Under the pieces are notes generated by a model. That model did no database searches, was not told the origin of the DNA, and was given only the letters and a program-made list of their open reading frames with translations. From Bradyrhizobium macuxiense (lineage in GTDB: Bacteria; Pseudomonadota; Alphaproteobacteria; Rhizobiales; Xanthobacteraceae): DNA of 64,000 bases. This document shows, in pieces, positions 49,604-57,988 of this stretch (within the stretch, counting starts at the first letter, position 1; every line of letters starts with the position of its first letter). The stretch covers positions 107,056 through 171,055 of the forward strand of contig NZ_VITY01000019.1 of NCBI RefSeq assembly GCF_007993935.1, given 5' to 3'. The position numbers were made by a program, and so were the translations under genes.

Positions 49604-50287
49604 TCAGGAACCGGCTCGCTTCAGCAGCTCGTAGCACTCGCACGAATTGGCCAGCAGAAGGCGGCGATTCAATATCTGCAGCTTCCCGCGCGAATAGGTG
49701 ATCGCGCCCCGCTTTTGAATATCTTTCGCAGTATCCGTGATGGTGGTGCGGCGCACTCCGAGCATCTGGGAGAGTAATTCCTGCTTAAGGTCGAACTGAT
49801 CGCTCTCTGCCCGGTCCGCCGTGTGAAGCAGCCAGCGGCAGAACCGCTCCTCAACAAGGTGGAGTGAGTTGCAGGCCGCGGTAATCCGGGCTTGGTCGAG
49901 CAATATGTCAGCATTCTTGAGGCATATTTCCGCCATCGCGCTACTGCTTGCCAGGATCGCCCGGAAGTCCTCCATCGAAATCCTCAAGGCGCGCACGGGC
50001 AATTGAGCGACGATGCGGACCAGCGATACCTGCGAGCCAAGGCCTGCGCGGGCACCGATCAAGCCTTCTCGCCCGACGACCGAAGTCTCAGCCATCCGCC
50101 CGTCTCTCAGGACAACCAGGAGCGAGAGCATGCCCGATAACGGGAAGTAGATGTCCGTGACTTCCTCGCGCTCCTTTTGGACGACGTCGCCTTGGGTGAA
50201 CCTCACGACGTCCGACTTCGCCGTCAGTGACTGCAGGTCCCGACGAGGCAGAAGCGCCAGGAGATCGTTACGAAGAGGATTGTCCAC
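49604..50287 (-). CDS. Crp/Fnr-family transcriptional regulator 2
   Basis: 227 residues. A cNMP-like sensor fold (QGDVVQKEREEVTDIYFPLSG, VVGREGLIGARAGLG) and a C-terminal helix-turn-helix (LLSQMLGVRRTTITDTAKDIQKRGAITYSRG) are present. The sensor lacks the GELAL/RTA phosphate cassette of true cAMP binders, so it may sense something else. GTG 50287 is preferred because AAAGG lies ~9 bp upstream; a TTG at 50296 is possible. It closes the small-protein island. Confidence 0.85.
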   Translation of the reverse strand: MDNPLRNDLLALLPRRDLQSLTAKSDVVRFTQGDVVQKEREEVTDIYFPLSGMLSLLVVLRDGRMAETSVVGREGLIGARAGLGSQVSLVRIVAQLPVRALRISMEDFRAILASSSAMAEICLKNADILLDQARITAACNSLHLVEERFCRWLLHTADRAESDQFDLKQELLSQMLGVRRTTITDTAKDIQKRGAITYSRGKLQILNRRLLLANSCECYELLKRAGS

Positions 50288-50557
50288 GATGCGCAACCTT
50301 TCGCCCGATCGGTCGGGCAGGTCCGCAGTGAGTAGGTAACGCTCCGAAGGCGTTCCGCGGAATGGATATGAAAGCCCAATCAGGCCATTACCGATCCGTT
50401 CCTATTATTTTGGGGCATACGCACTGACCATAGGTCGCGCAGAAACGCGCCTATCAAGGGGATTCGGGGCCGCGCCGAAGCCTTGGCGGAGGCGGGACCG
50501 GGCGATCCAGTACGCCGCGGCCCCTCGGCTCAACCACAGCCGCCTCGGGAATGCTGG

Positions 50558-50579
50558 ATCACCCGCATGCGCGGGTGAT
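50558..50579. repeat. Perfect hairpin ATCACCCGC-ATGC-GCGGGTGAT
   Basis: 9-bp arms and a 4-nt loop; resembles short dispersed hairpins in rhizobial intergenic DNA. Confidence 0.7.
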
Positions 50580-50618
50580 GACACCGAACAAGCCGCGCAA
50601 ACGTGCCGCATACCCGAT

Positions 50619-50740
50619 GTCGTCCCTGCGAAAGCAGGGACCCATAGCCACCGATCGATATTGGTTTGCGCGGCTGTGGCTCCAGCGCGTCTCAACGACT
50701 CAATCCTGTGGTTATGGATCCCTGCTTTCGCAGGGACGAC
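50619..50740. repeat. Palindromic repeat (GTCGTCCCTGCGAAAGCAGG type), copy 3
   Basis: GTCGTCCCTGCGAAAGCAGG at the start is the exact complement of CCTGCTTTCGCAGGGACGAC at the end, with ACCCATAGCCAC and GTGGTTATGGAT as further arms. Confidence 0.9.
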
Positions 50741-50765
50741 AGCGAATATGCGGGGCGACGATCAC

Positions 50766-52166
50766 TCACCCGTTCGCGGTCTTCACCACCACGAGGTTGT
50801 CATCCGGTGTCGCCGGGTGGCGCTTGAGATGATCGCGGCGCAGGGCGATCTCGTCGCGGACCAGCTCGTAGCCGAGCTTGAAGGTGTCGAGGCCGTCGCC
50901 GGAAACCGTGCCGTCGCGCAGGCCGATCACCGCGCCGCGCAGGATCGCCTCGAGCTCGTCCTGCAGTTCGTCGAGGTCTTCGCTGCAGGTGGTGTGCTCG
51001 ACGCGCTCGCCGATGTCGAGGATCCGGCCCGCCAGCTCGCTGGCCCGCGCCGGCGCGACGCGGGTGATCTTGGTGTAGATCGCAGCGAAGATCGAGCCGA
51101 TGATGCTGAGCGCGGCGGCGCCGAGATACATCACGTCGCTGTAGCGATCCATGAACGACTTGGTGTCGTCGTTGATGTATTCGGCAGCACCCTGGTGGGC
51201 GACGATGAAGGCGTCCTTGTCGGTCGCGGCCGGCTCGATCCTGGAGGCGAAGCCGTTGTCGAGCGCGAGCTCCGACTTGTTCTCATAGACGATGCGCGCG
51301 AGCTCGGCGGCTGTCGTCGTGGGCATCCAGGATTGCGCCACCAGGAGCCATTCCAGCCCGATGGTGTCGACCTCGTCATCGGGGATCGCCGGCGAGGACG
51401 ACAGCATGCCGGTCGAGACCGTCTCCTCCGAGATCGCCGGATATTTGCGCGCCAGCGCCTTGGCCTCGTCGATCGCGTTCAACGTGAAGCCGCCGGCGCG
51501 CTTGGCGTATTGCTCGTAGGTCTTGTCCTTGACGATCTTCGAGGCATGCTCGATCACGACCACGGCGGCAAAGCCCGACGCGAACAGTCTGTCGAACGGG
51601 GTATTCGGCGGCGCCTGCTGCACCCGCTGCGCCGCATCCGGGCTGTCGGAAATCTCGAGCGCGCTGCGGACGAAATTGACGCCGTTCTCGCCGTCGCCGA
51701 CGACAGCGATCTTCTTCCGCTTGAGCTCGGGCAGCGACTTGATCTTCTTGCCGCCGGGGCTGAGCACCAGCACCACGTCATGCTCGAGGATCGCGATGGC
51801 TCGGGCGCGCGGCGGCACCTTGGCGTCGGTGCGCAGGATGGCAAGCGAGGCGTCGCGGCGATCGAACTGCGCCAGCGCCTTGGCGTTGTCCGCGTTCGGC
51901 GTGATCTTCAGCCGCAGCCGCGACGAATTGTTCTTCAGCACGGTCGCGAGGCGGGCGGCGAACTTCGCCTCCGGGCCGTTGGCATCGCCGACCGCGAACA
52001 CCAGCGTTTCGGAATTGCGCAGCCAGACCCGGCCGCCGATCACCGTGATGGCGCTGAGCAGCAGTGTCAGCAGGGTGAAGATGATGATCTGCGCACGGTT
52101 GCTCTTGGCGACCGGAGCGCGCGGCCGCGGCGGCATCGGCGAAGGCGCGGGGGCTTCGGCACTCAT
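50766..52166 (-). CDS. TAXI-family binding protein anchored by two membrane helices
   Basis: 466 residues. An N-terminal membrane helix (about 25-45, IIIFTLLTLLLSAITVIGG) precedes a TAXI-type (TRAP-associated extracytoplasmic immunogenic) binding domain (about 50-340; VFAVGDANGPEAKFAARLA, DVVLVLSPGGKKIKSLPELK). A second membrane helix (about 350-370, YLGAAALSIIGSIFAAIY) and a ~95-residue charged, coiled-coil-like cytosolic tail follow. TAXI proteins normally end after the binding domain. No TRAP membrane component is adjacent. The layout is more like a membrane sensor than a simple transport receptor. Confidence 0.8.
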   Translation of the reverse strand: MSAEAPAPSPMPPRPRAPVAKSNRAQIIIFTLLTLLLSAITVIGGRVWLRNSETLVFAVGDANGPEAKFAARLATVLKNNSSRLRLKITPNADNAKALAQFDRRDASLAILRTDAKVPPRARAIAILEHDVVLVLSPGGKKIKSLPELKRKKIAVVGDGENGVNFVRSALEISDSPDAAQRVQQAPPNTPFDRLFASGFAAVVVIEHASKIVKDKTYEQYAKRAGGFTLNAIDEAKALARKYPAISEETVSTGMLSSSPAIPDDEVDTIGLEWLLVAQSWMPTTTAAELARIVYENKSELALDNGFASRIEPAATDKDAFIVAHQGAAEYINDDTKSFMDRYSDVMYLGAAALSIIGSIFAAIYTKITRVAPARASELAGRILDIGERVEHTTCSEDLDELQDELEAILRGAVIGLRDGTVSGDGLDTFKLGYELVRDEIALRRDHLKRHPATPDDNLVVVKTANG

Positions 52167-52247
52167 GACTGATCACGAGGCTCATCACGCGTCCGGGACG
52201 GCCCGTTGCCGGAACGGCGCCGCGCTGCCCGCTGATTCCGTAAATGA

Positions 52248-52511
52248 CTATAAAAGAAAGAAAATTTCCTGCGCGGCCGACGATATACCGCCCCGGCGGG
52301 AATGCAAACCGGTCACCGGCCGTAACCTTAATCTCGGCTCGCCTGCGCCGCGATGCCACATGACCATCGCCACTATCGACGGCCGAACCCAGATGTGATT
52401 TTCGAGGGACCGCAGGTGCATTCCGCCGCGGGAGATGTCATAAATGATACAAGCTTCGGTTTGCGGAATTGTGCTGACGGCCTGACCCGGATTTCTTGCA
52501 ATCACATTCAT
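52248..52511 (-). pseudogene. Possible PilZ-like remnant
   Basis: An 87-codon open frame contains ACIIYDISRGGMHLRS, close to the D-(I/L)-S-x-GG-(M/A)-x-(L/I) signature of c-di-GMP-binding PilZ domains, followed by VMWHRG, where PilZ often has V-x-W. The N-terminal RxxxR motif is absent, the frame is short and no ribosome site is seen. It may be a decayed gene or chance. Nothing else was found in the 380-bp gap 52167-52546. Confidence 0.25.
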
Positions 52512-52546
52512 CGCAGTAAAAGGGCGTCAGCTTGTTGTTTCCTGCC

Positions 52547-52939
52547 ATGTCATCGTCGGTGTCGGTTGGTGCCCTGGTGGGATGGATGTTGCTTCTCACC
52601 GCAAAGCACATCATCGCCGACTTCATGCTGCAGAACGCCTGGATGGCGATCGGCAAGGACCAGAAGACCGGCTGGGCCATGCCGCTGCTCGCGCATTGCC
52701 TGGTCCATCTCGCGGTCGCGCTGGCGCTGATCCTGGTGGTGGCGCCGCGGTTCTGGTACGTCGCCTTCGTCGACTTCGTGATCCACATCATCGTCGATCG
52801 CTGCAAGGGATACTGCGCCTCGCATTTCGGCGTGACGCTGGAATCCGGCCATCCCTGGTTCTGGACCCTGATCGGGGTCGACCAGGCGCTGCACCACCTC
52901 ACCGGCTTCGCGCTGTCGATCTACATGGCCGCGAACTGA
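52547..52939 (+). CDS. DUF3307-family membrane protein
   Basis: 130 residues with three or four hydrophobic helices and histidines in conserved places: LLTAKHIIADFMLQ near the start, LLAHCLVHLAVALALIL, FVIHIIVDRCKG, and GVDQALHHLTGFAL. This H-x-x-x-D/H-x-x-x-H pattern defines DUF3307, sometimes compared to membrane metal-dependent hydrolases. Function unknown. ATG 52547 is used; a TTG at 52532 is possible. Confidence 0.85.
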   Translation: MSSSVSVGALVGWMLLLTAKHIIADFMLQNAWMAIGKDQKTGWAMPLLAHCLVHLAVALALILVVAPRFWYVAFVDFVIHIIVDRCKGYCASHFGVTLESGHPWFWTLIGVDQALHHLTGFALSIYMAAN

Positions 52940-53108
52940 GCGGCTGACGGACGCCGCTTCCTTCATTTCAAGCAATCGACCGTCCGGCCGCGGCGGGCGG
53001 ATGTGATTCGCGTGCAACGGGCAAGCCTCTCCGGAGACGACCGGAGGCCGTGGTTAACCTTTCGTTAGAGGATTGCGCTGCATCTTCCCGATCGAGGGGG
53101 ATTTGCAA

Positions 53109-53516
53109 ATGTTTTCAAGCCGCGACGCCTTCGAGAACGATGCCTGCCCGGTTGCGGACGACCTGCTCGGCCAGATGTATCGCGCCAATCCGAACGGGCT
53201 TTCGTTGCTGGTCGCCAATGTCGCGCCCGATATCAGGGCGAGGCTGGCGCTGTTCTGCTATCGTCGCAGCCATCTGCACGCGCTCGCGGTGGCGATTGCG
53301 TCGAGCTGCAGCGAGTGGGAGCTGGTCAATTCCGGCGGCCGTGTCGGGTCGACGCTGTACGCGCTGTCGCGCGAGCCGGCTCGCGCGACGACAACTTCGC
53401 ATGGCGGCCGCAAGCCGATCACGCTGTCGACCAAGCCGCTGTCGAGCTTCGCACCGATCGTTGATGACGAACTCGACGACGAGGACGTCAGCGAGACGGT
53501 GACTGTGACGGCTTAA
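53109..53516 (+). CDS. Hypothetical protein
   Basis: 135 residues, cytosolic. The N-terminal two thirds look folded (LLGQMYRANPNGLSLLVANV, ARLALFCYRRSHLHALAVAI, WELVNSGGRVGSTLYALSRE); the last ~45 residues are low-complexity, Thr/Ser then Asp/Glu-rich. GAGGGGG is the ribosome site 9 bp before ATG 53109. No family recognised. Confidence 0.7.
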   Translation: MFSSRDAFENDACPVADDLLGQMYRANPNGLSLLVANVAPDIRARLALFCYRRSHLHALAVAIASSCSEWELVNSGGRVGSTLYALSREPARATTTSHGGRKPITLSTKPLSSFAPIVDDELDDEDVSETVTVTA

Positions 53517-53523
53517 ATCGTGC

Positions 53524-53859
53524 TTAATCCGGCTGCGCGCTCGCGATGAGCGGCAGCCCGTGCCGGCGCCGCGCCATCGCGCATTCCGCATCGCCCGGCA
53601 GACAGGTTCGGCACACTTCCGGCCGCACCGCATAGACCTCGCAGCGCGTTGCTTCTCCGATCTTCCCCGACAGCGCCGAGCAGCGGTCGCCCTCGCAGCG
53701 CATCCCCGATTGCCGCGCGTTGACGAATTGCGCCGGGATCAGGTCGAGCTGCGCATCGTCCTCGATCGTGAAGCGCGGCCAGTTCGCCGAATAGCTGCAG
53801 CAGGCGCCGCAGGATTGGCAGGGGCTCGCGTCCGCCGCCTCGATCGCGTTGCCGGCCAT
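53524..53859 (-). CDS. YkgJ-type cysteine-cluster protein
   Basis: 111 residues with many cysteines in the order CQSCGACCSY, MRCEGDRC, ATRCEVYAVRPEVCRTC and GDAEC, the layout of the CxxCxxCC zinc/iron-chelating domain (YkgJ/UPF0153). Function in the cell is unknown. Its ATG shares one base with the stop of the WYL regulator gene (TGATG), so the two are co-translated. Confidence 0.87.
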   Translation of the reverse strand: MAGNAIEAADASPCQSCGACCSYSANWPRFTIEDDAQLDLIPAQFVNARQSGMRCEGDRCSALSGKIGEATRCEVYAVRPEVCRTCLPGDAECAMARRRHGLPLIASAQPD

Positions 53860-54557
53860 CAGGTGTCCCTCGGTGCTTCCCACACCAGGCTGCGCCGCCA
53901 GCGCGCCCTCAGCAGGTCGCGCCGCTCCGGGTACTTCTCGTCGTGGTAAACCGCGGTGACCACGCGGTCGGTGCGGAAGCTGCGGAAATCCTTGCGCAGC
54001 TCGCACCAGGCGGCGAGCAGCCGCACCGCCTCGTGATAGCCGACCGCGATCGGCCAGATCGTTCGCTCGCTATCGCGGCCATGCTCGTCGCGATAGTTGA
54101 GCGTGATCTTCTTGCCTTCGTGTATCTGGCTGCGGGTCCTGACCATGTCGATGCGGTCAGGCTCCCGGTTCCAGGCCGAGCGGGCGCGGCTTGCCGGCTC
54201 CAGCACGAACGGACGTAAGCGGTCGGGCACGGTCTCGGCGATCTTGGCCATCAGGTCCTCGGCCGCGCGCGCCAATGCCGGATCGGCGTGACCGACCACC
54301 CATTGCGCGCCGAGCACGCAGGCCTCGATCTCGTCTGGCGTCAGCATCAAGGGCGGCAGGTCAAAACCCTTCTCCAGGATGTAGCCCATGCCGGCCTCGC
54401 CGCGGATCGGCACCCGCTGCTCGATCAGGCTCGCGATGTCGCGATAGATCGTCCGCTTCGATGTCTCGAGCTCGGCTGCGATTGCATCAGCGGTCAAAGG
54501 CTTACGGGTGCGGCGGAGCACCTGGATGATCTGAAACAGCCGGTCGGCGCGTCTCAT
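53859..54557 (-). CDS. WYL-domain transcriptional regulator (YafY type), module 2
   Basis: 232 residues: N-terminal winged helix (MRRADRLFQIIQVLRRTRKP, TSKRTIYRDIASL) and a WYL-type C-terminal domain (IWPIAVGYHEAVRLLAAWCE). It is divergent from a small gene and a GST. A 24-bp palindromic element lies 98 bp upstream of its start and another almost identical one lies before the GST. Frame extension beyond 54557 is not protein-like, so ATG 54557 is used. Confidence 0.87.
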   Translation of the reverse strand: MRRADRLFQIIQVLRRTRKPLTADAIAAELETSKRTIYRDIASLIEQRVPIRGEAGMGYILEKGFDLPPLMLTPDEIEACVLGAQWVVGHADPALARAAEDLMAKIAETVPDRLRPFVLEPASRARSAWNREPDRIDMVRTRSQIHEGKKITLNYRDEHGRDSERTIWPIAVGYHEAVRLLAAWCELRKDFRSFRTDRVVTAVYHDEKYPERRDLLRARWRRSLVWEAPRDT

Positions 54558-54654
54558 GGCAGTTCTCTTTGGTCGCTCTCTTGCAGCTGTCTTGACGAGC
54601 GTCTTGACGGTTCTCGCGATGTCCCGACGCGTCGGCTTTTCGCGCCCCCTGTCA

Positions 54655-54678
54655 CTGCTGCTGACAGCATGTTGGCAG
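54655..54678. promoter_or_regulatory. Operator 1 of WYL-GST module 2
   Basis: Reads CTGCTGACAGCATG then TTGGCAGCAG. It is symmetric at 20 of 24 positions. It differs from the element at 54955-54978 at only two bases. Likely bound by the adjacent WYL regulator. Confidence 0.8.
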
Positions 54679-54727
54679 CAGGTGGGGGCTATATCAGGAC
54701 AACACCTCAAGTGAAGGGAATTTGTCC

Positions 54728-54961
54728 ATGACGAATCTTGATGAACTCGGTTTCAGGCAGGCGCAGAGCTTCGCGCTGGAACAACTGGTCACGGTCTACT
54801 CCACCTCCGGCGACCTGCGCTGGGCCCTGGTCGCGCTGGTCGCACAGTCGATCGGCGCAGCCTGGTCCTACGGGCGGGCACGGCTGGTCAAGCGGGTTCG
54901 CGAGGCGGTTCGCCGCCTCGCACCCGCAGGCCCGCTCGGCAGGGAATGCCACTACTGCTGA
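54728..54961 (+). CDS. Small hypothetical protein between the two operators
   Basis: 77 residues: MTNLDELGFRQAQSFALEQL, VTVYSTSGDLRWALVALVAQ, then a basic stretch (RARLVKRVREAVRRLA) and a C-terminal HYC. The middle is moderately hydrophobic and helical, so membrane contact is possible. AAGGGA precedes ATG 54728. The stop codon overlaps operator 2. No family recognised. Confidence 0.65.
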   Translation: MTNLDELGFRQAQSFALEQLVTVYSTSGDLRWALVALVAQSIGAAWSYGRARLVKRVREAVRRLAPAGPLGRECHYC

Positions 54962-54978
54962 CACCATGCTGGCAGCAG
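54955..54978. promoter_or_regulatory. Operator 2 of WYL-GST module 2
   Basis: Reads CTGCTGACACCATG then CTGGCAGCAG, exactly 300 bp after operator 1 and 48 bp before the GST start. It implies that the GST has its own regulated promoter. Confidence 0.8.
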
Positions 54979-55025
54979 GGGACAGCTAGCTTCAGTTTAC
55001 GACCACAGGCGATCGGGAGCTTCAT

Positions 55026-55757
55026 ATGATTACGCTTTTTGGCTTTGGCACGGGCTTCGGTCTGCCGGAAATTAGCCCCTTCGTGACCAAGACCGAGGTC
55101 CAGCTCAAGATGGCCGGGCTTGCCTATGTGAAGGAGAAGGCGATGCCGCCGGCCTCTCCCAAGGGCCAGCTGCCGTTCATTTCCGATGACGGCGAGACGA
55201 TCGCCGATTCGACCTTCATCCGCGCCCATATCGAGGGCAAATACGGCTTCGATTTCGATGCGCCGCTGAGCTTGCAGGCGCGCGCCCAGGCCTGGGCCTT
55301 CGAGCGCATGATCGAACATCACGTCTACTGGGCGCTGGTCGGCGCGCGCTGGGTCGACGATACCAATTTCGCCAAGGGACCCGCGCATTTCTTCGACGGC
55401 GCGCCCGATCATCTGCGCGACAAGATGCGCGAGGACGCCCAGTTCCGCGTCGCCGAGAACTATCTGTTGAGCGGGCTTGGCCGCCACGGGCCCGACGAGG
55501 ACGTCGACGTCGCCATGCGCTCGCTGTTTGCGTTATCGGTGCAGCTCGGCGACAAGCCCTATCTGATGGGCAACGCGCCTTGCGGCACGGATGCCACCGC
55601 GTTCGGCGCGCTGGCGGGGATCCTGACGCCGTTCTTCGATTCGCCGCTGCGCGAGCGCACCGAGAAGTTCGACAATCTCACCGCCTATGTCGGCCGGATG
55701 ATGCAGCAATATTATCCGGAATTCGCCTGGTCGCCGTTGCAACAGCAGGCCGCTTAA
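55026..55757 (+). CDS. Glutathione S-transferase-like protein, module 2
   Basis: 243 residues. N-terminal part LFGFGTGFGLPEISPFVTKT and PKGQLPFISDDGETIADSTF is the thioredoxin-like GST domain of the Fax-1/metaxin-like branch (long substrate helix FIRAHIEGKYGFDFD); the C-terminal helical domain has KPYLMGNAPCGTDATAFGAL. It probably acts on small electrophiles and is likely regulated through operator 2. It is convergent with and overlaps the PNPOx gene by 4 bp. Confidence 0.85.
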   Translation: MITLFGFGTGFGLPEISPFVTKTEVQLKMAGLAYVKEKAMPPASPKGQLPFISDDGETIADSTFIRAHIEGKYGFDFDAPLSLQARAQAWAFERMIEHHVYWALVGARWVDDTNFAKGPAHFFDGAPDHLRDKMREDAQFRVAENYLLSGLGRHGPDEDVDVAMRSLFALSVQLGDKPYLMGNAPCGTDATAFGALAGILTPFFDSPLRERTEKFDNLTAYVGRMMQQYYPEFAWSPLQQQAA

Positions 55758-56389
55758 ACCGGCGTAGCGGGAGCGGGCTCGCCCTTCAATGCGGCGAGCT
55801 CCGCCTCGAGCTCGGCGATGCGCTGGTCGCGTGAGGCGAGGGCTTGTGCCACATCGGCCGCGTCGAATTTCTGCGGGATGTGCTGCGGGCAGTTGGTGTC
55901 CCACGCGGTGACCTTGAACAGGATCACCTGCTCAGGCCGCGCGCGATAGCCTCGCGGCATCAGCGCGCGTGTCAGCGCCGGATCGTCCTCCACCACCCGC
56001 GCCTCGCCCCACAGCTTGACGCGGCGGCGGTGCGCATAATCCATCACGAAGATATACGCCTTCGCATTCTCCGAGAGATTTCCTTGCGTGATGAACTGCC
56101 GGTTGCCGCTGTAGTCGGTGAAGGCGAGCGTGTGCTTGTCGAGTACCTTGATGAAGCCCTTCGGTCCGCCGCGATGCTGGATGTAGGGCTGTCCGTCCGC
56201 CGAGGCAGTCGCGAAATAGAAGCTGTTTACCTCGCCGAGAAAGCCGGCGAGTTGCTCGTCGATCTCGCTGCGCCAGCCGCCATGCGTTTCGACCTCGGCG
56301 TAGGCGTCGCGCGAGCCCTTGCGGGCCTGGATCGCCTTGACCGCCGGAGTGAAGGCGACATCGCTGGGATAGGTGTGGGAATCGGACAT
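55754..56389 (-). CDS. Pyridoxamine 5'-phosphate oxidase-family FMN protein
   Basis: 211 residues, split-barrel fold: FYFATASADGQPYIQHRGGP, KGFIKVLDKHTLAFTDYSGN, then AYIFVMDYAHRRRVKLWGEA. A C-terminal helix (QRIAELEAELAALKG) may mediate dimerisation. These proteins bind FMN, F420 or heme; the pathway is unknown. GGGAGG before ATG 56389 is a clear ribosome site. It is divergent from a LysR gene. Confidence 0.85.
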   Translation of the reverse strand: MSDSHTYPSDVAFTPAVKAIQARKGSRDAYAEVETHGGWRSEIDEQLAGFLGEVNSFYFATASADGQPYIQHRGGPKGFIKVLDKHTLAFTDYSGNRQFITQGNLSENAKAYIFVMDYAHRRRVKLWGEARVVEDDPALTRALMPRGYRARPEQVILFKVTAWDTNCPQHIPQKFDAADVAQALASRDQRIAELEAELAALKGEPAPATPV

Positions 56390-56459
56390 CTGGGCCTCCC
56401 GTAACGGGCGTCCTGAGAGCACAAGATGGGCGTTTCCGGATCGCAAGCAATCTTGTGAA

Positions 56460-56487
56460 TTGACACTTCACTGTTGCCGATTATGCA
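56460..56487 (+). promoter_or_regulatory. Probable promoter of the LysR gene at 56496
   Basis: TTGACA (56460-56465), 16-bp spacer, TATGCA (56482-56487). Only 8 bp separate the -10 box from the GTG start, so the transcript would have almost no leader. Confidence 0.5.
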
Positions 56488-56495
56488 ATAGTGCC

Positions 56496-57389
56496 GTGGA
56501 CCGGATCGATGCCATGCAGGCCTTCGTCGCGGTGGCGGACCTCGAGGGGTTTGCCCCCGCCGCCCGCAAGCTCGGCCTGTCGCCCTCCGCCATCACCCGG
56601 CTGATCGCCGCACTGGAGGAACGACTGGGGGCGCGGCTGCTGCAGCGGACCACGCGGCAGGTGACGCTGACCGACGCCGGCTCGCGCTACCTGGAGCGCG
56701 CGCGGCGGATCCTCGCCGATGTCGAGGAGGCCGAGGATGCGGTGGAGAGCGAGCGCACCCGCCCCGAAGGCCGCCTCGTGATCTCGGCGCCGTTCGGCTT
56801 CGGGCGGCTGCATGTCAGCCCGGTCGTCTCCGCCTACCTGAAGCGCTATCCCGATGTCGGCGTCGACCTGCGGCTGTCGGACCGCCGCATCAACCTCGTC
56901 GAGGATGGCGTCGACCTCGCGGTCAGGCTCGGGCACCTGCCGGATTCGACGCTGGTGGCACGGCATGTCGGCCAGATGCGCCGCATCGTGGTGGCCTCGC
57001 ATGGCTACCTCAAGCTCCGCGGTGAGCCGAAGCGGCCGGCAGACTTGACCTCCCATGACACCATCCAGTTCGGCGCCATGACGGCGACGCCGGACTGGCG
57101 CTTCATTGAAGACGGGCAGGAAATCCGCATCACGCCGACGCCGCGCTTCACCAGCAACAGCTCGGATTCCGCCATCCAGTTCGCCGAGCAGGACGGCGGA
57201 CTGACCCGGGTGATGGCCTACCAGGCCGCCGAATCGCTGAAGGCGAAGCGGGTCCGAATCGTGCTCGCCGATTTCGAGCAGCCGCCGGTGCCGATCCACA
57301 TCGTCTACCCGACATCCCGGCTGCTGTCGGCGAAGGTGCGGACCTTCATCGACCTCGTCACCGAGATCACCGACTGGCACTTCGGCTAG
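56496..57389 (+). CDS. LysR-family transcriptional regulator
   Basis: 297 residues: helix-turn-helix in residues about 3-60 (FAPAARKLGLSPSAITRLIA) and the effector domain (GRLVISAPFGFGRLHVSPVV, VEDGVDLAVRLGHLPDSTLV), typical of the group that regulates adjacent divergent oxidoreductase genes. GTG 56496 is used because VDRIDAMQAFV is the natural N-terminus; anything upstream is not protein-like. The divergent PNPOx gene is the likely target. Confidence 0.87.
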   Translation: MDRIDAMQAFVAVADLEGFAPAARKLGLSPSAITRLIAALEERLGARLLQRTTRQVTLTDAGSRYLERARRILADVEEAEDAVESERTRPEGRLVISAPFGFGRLHVSPVVSAYLKRYPDVGVDLRLSDRRINLVEDGVDLAVRLGHLPDSTLVARHVGQMRRIVVASHGYLKLRGEPKRPADLTSHDTIQFGAMTATPDWRFIEDGQEIRITPTPRFTSNSSDSAIQFAEQDGGLTRVMAYQAAESLKAKRVRIVLADFEQPPVPIHIVYPTSRLLSAKVRTFIDLVTEITDWHFG

Positions 57390-57398
57390 CGAAAGTGC

Positions 57399-57866
57399 TT
57401 AGCTTACCGGCGGCTTCTTCGGCACCACGCGGAACGTGCCGCTGGCGCGCGCGATCGTCACGCCGTCGGCCTTGATCAGGCTTTGCGCGAAGCAGATCGT
57501 GCTGCCGGTCTTGATCACATCGCTCTCGATCGCGAGCCACTGTCCGACATTGGCCGAGCCGACGAAATCGACCGTGAGCGAGATCGTCACATACGATGTG
57601 GTCCAGCCGGTGGCCTGGCCGCAGCTATAGCCCATCGCGTTGTCGGAAAGCGCTGCGATCAGCCCGCCATGAATCAGGCCGCGGCCGTTGGTGTGCGGCC
57701 TCGCCAGCCGCAGGCCGATGATGACGGACCGCTCGGTCTTCTTCTGGTAAAGCGGCTCCCACGGCTCGGTGAGCGGGCTCTTGCGGAACAGCGGCTCGAA
57801 GCCTTGCGGGATATCTTGGCAGTTGTCTTGGGGAATGTCCGGTGCGACTTGCGTTTCGGTGGTCAT
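57399..57866 (-). CDS. PaaI-family hotdog thioesterase
   Basis: 155 residues. GRGLIHGGLIAALSDNAMGY carries the HGG-x(n)-D catalytic element of PaaI-type acyl-CoA thioesterases; TTSYVTISLTVDFVGSANVG and RASGTFRVVPK complete the hotdog sheet. It would hydrolyse an acyl- or aryl-CoA. It is convergent with the LysR gene by 9 bp. Confidence 0.87.
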   Translation of the reverse strand: MTTETQVAPDIPQDNCQDIPQGFEPLFRKSPLTEPWEPLYQKKTERSVIIGLRLARPHTNGRGLIHGGLIAALSDNAMGYSCGQATGWTTSYVTISLTVDFVGSANVGQWLAIESDVIKTGSTICFAQSLIKADGVTIARASGTFRVVPKKPPVS

Positions 57867-57988
57867 CTGAATCTCGCCTATGACGTTGGGTTGACGCCAT
57901 TGAACGCGATGTCGATGACGGTTTCACCGCCTACAAAGTTTTAAACGGGATTTGCGCGGATGTTTGAAAGCGCCAGCGCGGCGGCCGG

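Larger units (their letters stand above)
50288..50765. other. Gene-free region with hairpins and repeat
   Basis: 478 bp without a supported gene. It holds the upstream region of the Crp/Fnr gene, a perfect hairpin (50558-50579) and a palindromic repeat (50619-50740). Open frames here (for example one containing WVPAFAGTT) are products of the repeat. Confidence 0.75.
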
